Source: Burkholderiales bacterium | Lineage (GTDB): Bacteria; Pseudomonadota; Gammaproteobacteria; Burkholderiales; Casimicrobiaceae | Assembly: GCA_031283405.1 (NCBI GenBank) | Contig: JAITBX010000156.1 | Span: 1 to 7,419 of the forward strand | Length of the DNA: 7,419 bases | Direction of reading: 5' to 3' | Part shown: piece after piece, positions 6,258-7,419 of the stretch | Position numbering within the stretch: position 1 is the first letter of the stretch | Layout: every line of letters starts with the position of its first letter | Position numbers and translations under genes: made by a program | Notes under the pieces: model-generated | Databases searched by the model: none | Told to the model about the DNA's origin: nothing | Seen by the model: the letters and a program-made list of their open reading frames with translations, nothing else

Positions 6258-7166
6258 GTGCCGCGCTACGAAAACCCTCCGATTCCGGAAGAAATCAACG
6301 TCAGCAAAACTTCCGCCTTCGGCGAATTTGTCAAGCTATCCATCATCCTCATCGTTTTCTGCGTCGCGCTGGTCGTCATCATCTTCGTCGGCATGCGTTA
6401 TTTGGTGCCGCACATCCCTTTTCATTATGAAGTTTCGCTCGCCGAAAACTGGTCAAAGAAACTTGATGGCGACGCGCCGTCGCCTTCGCGTGAGTATCTG
6501 CAAAAACTGGCCGAGAACCTTGCCGCGCATATGGCCTTGCCCGCTGACATGCCTATCACCGTTCACATCAGCGCTTCTTCAACGCCCAACGCCTTCGCCA
6601 CCTTCGGCGGCCACATCATCGTCACCCAAGGGCTTCTTGATCTCGTTGACAGCGAAAACGCGCTGGCGATGGTCTTGTCACACGAGATCGGCCATATCAA
6701 ACACCGCGACCCCATCGTCGCCGCCGGCAGCGGCGTGGCCGTCTCCATCGTGCTGGCCATCTTGTTCGGCAACAGCGACATCGCCGCCATCAGCAACACC
6801 TCCGGCCTGCTGACCCAACTGAATTTCTCTCGCGCTCAAGAAAGCGCGGCCGATCAGGAAGCGCTCAAAGCTCTGACCCAATACTATGGACACACCAACG
6901 GCGCCGAAACTTTCTTCAAAAAAATGCTCGAAACTCACAAAGACGACCAAGCTCCGCCGGAATTTATCAGCACTCACCCCAATACCCCCGAACGCCTCGC
7001 CTGCATCGAAACCGGCAGCGCCCACGATTCACACGCGCCATTGACGCCGTTGCCGGATTTTGTCAAACATCCGCCGGCTTCTTCAAAGGCACCCTATCCC
7101 ACAAGTGGGAGAGGGATAAGAACTCCCCTCGCCCGCTTGCGGGAGAGGGGAGGGAGGAGAGGGTAA
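6258..7166 (+). CDS. M48-family membrane zinc metallopeptidase with repeat-derived C-terminus
   Basis: A 302-residue gluzincin-type peptidase. Zinc site: H142-E-I-G-H146 in VLSHEIGHIKHRDP, with E143 as catalytic base; E195 of ESAAD (D199) is the third zinc ligand, as in M48. A conserved-looking N-terminal segment NPPIPEEINVS (6-16) is followed by one strong membrane helix (about 26-46); a second hydrophobic stretch (153-170) follows the active site, as in other M48 enzymes. STPNAFATFGGHIIVTQGLLDLV (107-129) is the usual pre-motif strand region and STHPNTPERLACI closes the domain. GTG 6258 is the only start codon between the previous stop and the conserved N-terminus; no good ribosome binding site is seen, so it may depend on coupling. 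From residue 279 on, the sequence (PYPTSGRGIRTPLARLRERG and on to the stop) is encoded by a palindromic repeat, so the original C-terminus probably ended soon after residue 278. Side of the membrane and substrate are unknown. Confidence 0.88.
   Translation: MPRYENPPIPEEINVSKTSAFGEFVKLSIILIVFCVALVVIIFVGMRYLVPHIPFHYEVSLAENWSKKLDGDAPSPSREYLQKLAENLAAHMALPADMPITVHISASSTPNAFATFGGHIIVTQGLLDLVDSENALAMVLSHEIGHIKHRDPIVAAGSGVAVSIVLAILFGNSDIAAISNTSGLLTQLNFSRAQESAADQEALKALTQYYGHTNGAETFFKKMLETHKDDQAPPEFISTHPNTPERLACIETGSAHDSHAPLTPLPDFVKHPPASSKAPYPTSGRGIRTPLARLRERGGRRG
7092..7164. repeat. Double palindromic intergenic repeat overlapping the peptidase 3' end
   Basis: Two related hairpins in tandem. The first pairs CCCTATCCCAC (7092-7102) with GTGGGAGAGGG (7105-7115), one mismatch. 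The second pairs CTCCCCTCGCCCGC (7123-7136) with GCGGGAGAGGGGAG (7139-7152), one mismatch. Their right arms share GGGAGAGGG, and a third partial GGAGAGGG copy closes the unit at 7156-7163. This CCCTCTCCC/GGGAGAGGG pattern is typical of high-copy palindromic repeats in bacterial intergenic DNA. It might slow or stabilise the 3' end of the mRNA; no T-run follows, so it is not a standard terminator. Confidence 0.75.
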
Positions 7167-7209
7167 AAGTGTTCAGGCTTAAATCAAAACCGCTCTAACA
7201 ACGCTCCCC

Positions 7210-7243
7210 AAAAAAACACACGGCTCGATATACGAGCCGTGTG
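7210..7243 (-). terminator. Strong intrinsic terminator reading on the minus strand
   Basis: Read on the minus strand: CACACGGCTCG (7243-7233), a 5-nt loop, CGAGCCGTGTG (7227-7217), then seven Ts (7216-7210). The 11-bp stem is perfect. It would stop leftward transcripts coming from the IS side before they run antisense into the peptidase. On the plus strand no T-run follows, although the stem could still mark the end of the YbjQ-M48 transcript. Confidence 0.8.
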
Positions 7244-7310
7244 CCGACGCTTCCTCTCTTCACTTACAGCGAGCGTCCCTTCTCACCCCAACTGCTCTTC
7301 AACTTGTAAT

Positions 7311-7333
7311 TCCCCGCGCTCTTGGCGCGGGGA
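7311..7333 (+). other. IS left-end hairpin that also contains a Shine-Dalgarno sequence
   Basis: TCCCCGCGC (7311-7319) pairs perfectly with GCGCGGGGA (7325-7333) across the loop TCTTG. In this family such imperfect or perfect stem-loops are bound by TnpA on single-stranded DNA. The right arm ends in GGGGA, a Shine-Dalgarno-like stretch 5 nt before ATG 7339 and 13 nt before the tnpA start at 7347, so the same stem formed in RNA would hide the ribosome binding site and keep transposase synthesis low, as known for IS200. Confidence 0.7.
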
Positions 7334-7346
7334 CTAAAATGCCAGG

Positions 7347-7419
7347 ATGAGCCAAAATGCCAATGGAGAAGTTGACAAAGCAAGCCATTGCGCGTGGCAA
7401 ATTCACTACCATGTGGTAT
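7347..7419 (+). CDS. tnpA: IS200/IS605-family transposase TnpA (Y1 HUH), N-terminal 24 codons only
   Basis: The frame begins MSQNANGEVDKASHCAWQIH and continues YHVV to the window edge. The segment SHCAWQIHYHVV matches the first beta-strand of Y1 transposases, which is normally followed by F-x-x-K-Y-R. The HUH motif and catalytic tyrosine would lie outside, so activity cannot be judged. ATG 7347 is the only start after an in-frame TAA at 7335. It overlaps (ATGA) the stop of a three-codon leader ORF (ATG 7339, Met-Pro-Gly) that is better placed after the GGGGA in the hairpin arm; tnpA may be translated by coupling to it. Confidence 0.75.
   Translation, partial: MSQNANGEVDKASHCAWQIHYHVV

Larger units (their letters stand above)
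7300..7419 (+). mobile_element. Left end of an IS200/IS605-family insertion sequence, truncated by the window edge
   Basis: A subterminal hairpin (7311-7333) is followed 13 bp later by the start of a Y1-transposase-like gene, the standard left-end layout of IS200/IS605 elements. These elements have no terminal inverted repeats and no target duplication, so the exact boundary is not visible; it usually lies some 10-20 nt outside the hairpin, and the start given is approximate. Whether a tnpB accompanies tnpA lies beyond the window. Confidence 0.7.

Noticed and set aside
7092..7164. CRISPR array
   Set aside because: There are only two related palindromes without uniform repeats or spacers; this is a palindromic intergenic repeat.
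7357..7419. Alternative plus-strand frame starting ATG 7357
   Set aside because: It is out of frame with the transposase. The frame from 7347 carries the recognisable Y1 transposase start (SHCAWQIHYHVV).

Overview
The window looks like chromosomal DNA of a Gram-negative bacterium with an outer membrane, most likely a proteobacterium. The evidence is a complete lipoprotein adaptor and HAE1-type RND pump pair, YbjQ-family proteins and an IS200/IS605 element. The genus cannot be read from the sequence. There are two outward-facing gene blocks, with a repeat- and transposon-rich right edge.

Left block, minus strand (1-5184): a three-gene drug-efflux operon. A CecR/AcrR-like TetR-family regulator (4459-5184) comes first, then a periplasmic adaptor lipoprotein (3193-4422), then an AcrB/MexB-type inner-membrane transporter (1-3179). 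The transporter reads open through the left edge, so its last codons and any outer-membrane channel gene lie outside. Gaps are short (36 and 13 bp). A perfect 26-bp palindrome (5211-5236) lies just upstream of the regulator and is the obvious operator for autoregulation of regulator and pump together.

Centre (5185-5382): a divergent regulatory region with the operator, candidate promoters on both strands, a GC-rich hairpin that looks like a dispersed repeat, and an extended -10 promoter for the right block.

Right block, plus strand (5383-7166): a tight three-gene cluster. It encodes a soluble YbjQ-type (PF01906) protein, a membrane-anchored YbjQ paralogue, and a membrane-anchored M48 zinc metallopeptidase with an intact HEIGH site. 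Gaps are 8 and 15 bp. I infer that the three act together in an envelope or protein quality-control function, but no function is established from the sequence. The last 24 codons and the stop of the peptidase come from an inserted double palindromic repeat (7092-7164).

Right edge (7167-7419): a minus-strand intrinsic terminator, then the left end of an IS200/IS605-type element with its subterminal hairpin and the first 24 codons of tnpA, cut by the window edge. The best candidates for something less described are the YbjQ/YbjQ-TM/M48 cassette, the repeat-built peptidase C-terminus, and the IS left-end architecture with a three-codon leader ORF overlapping tnpA.
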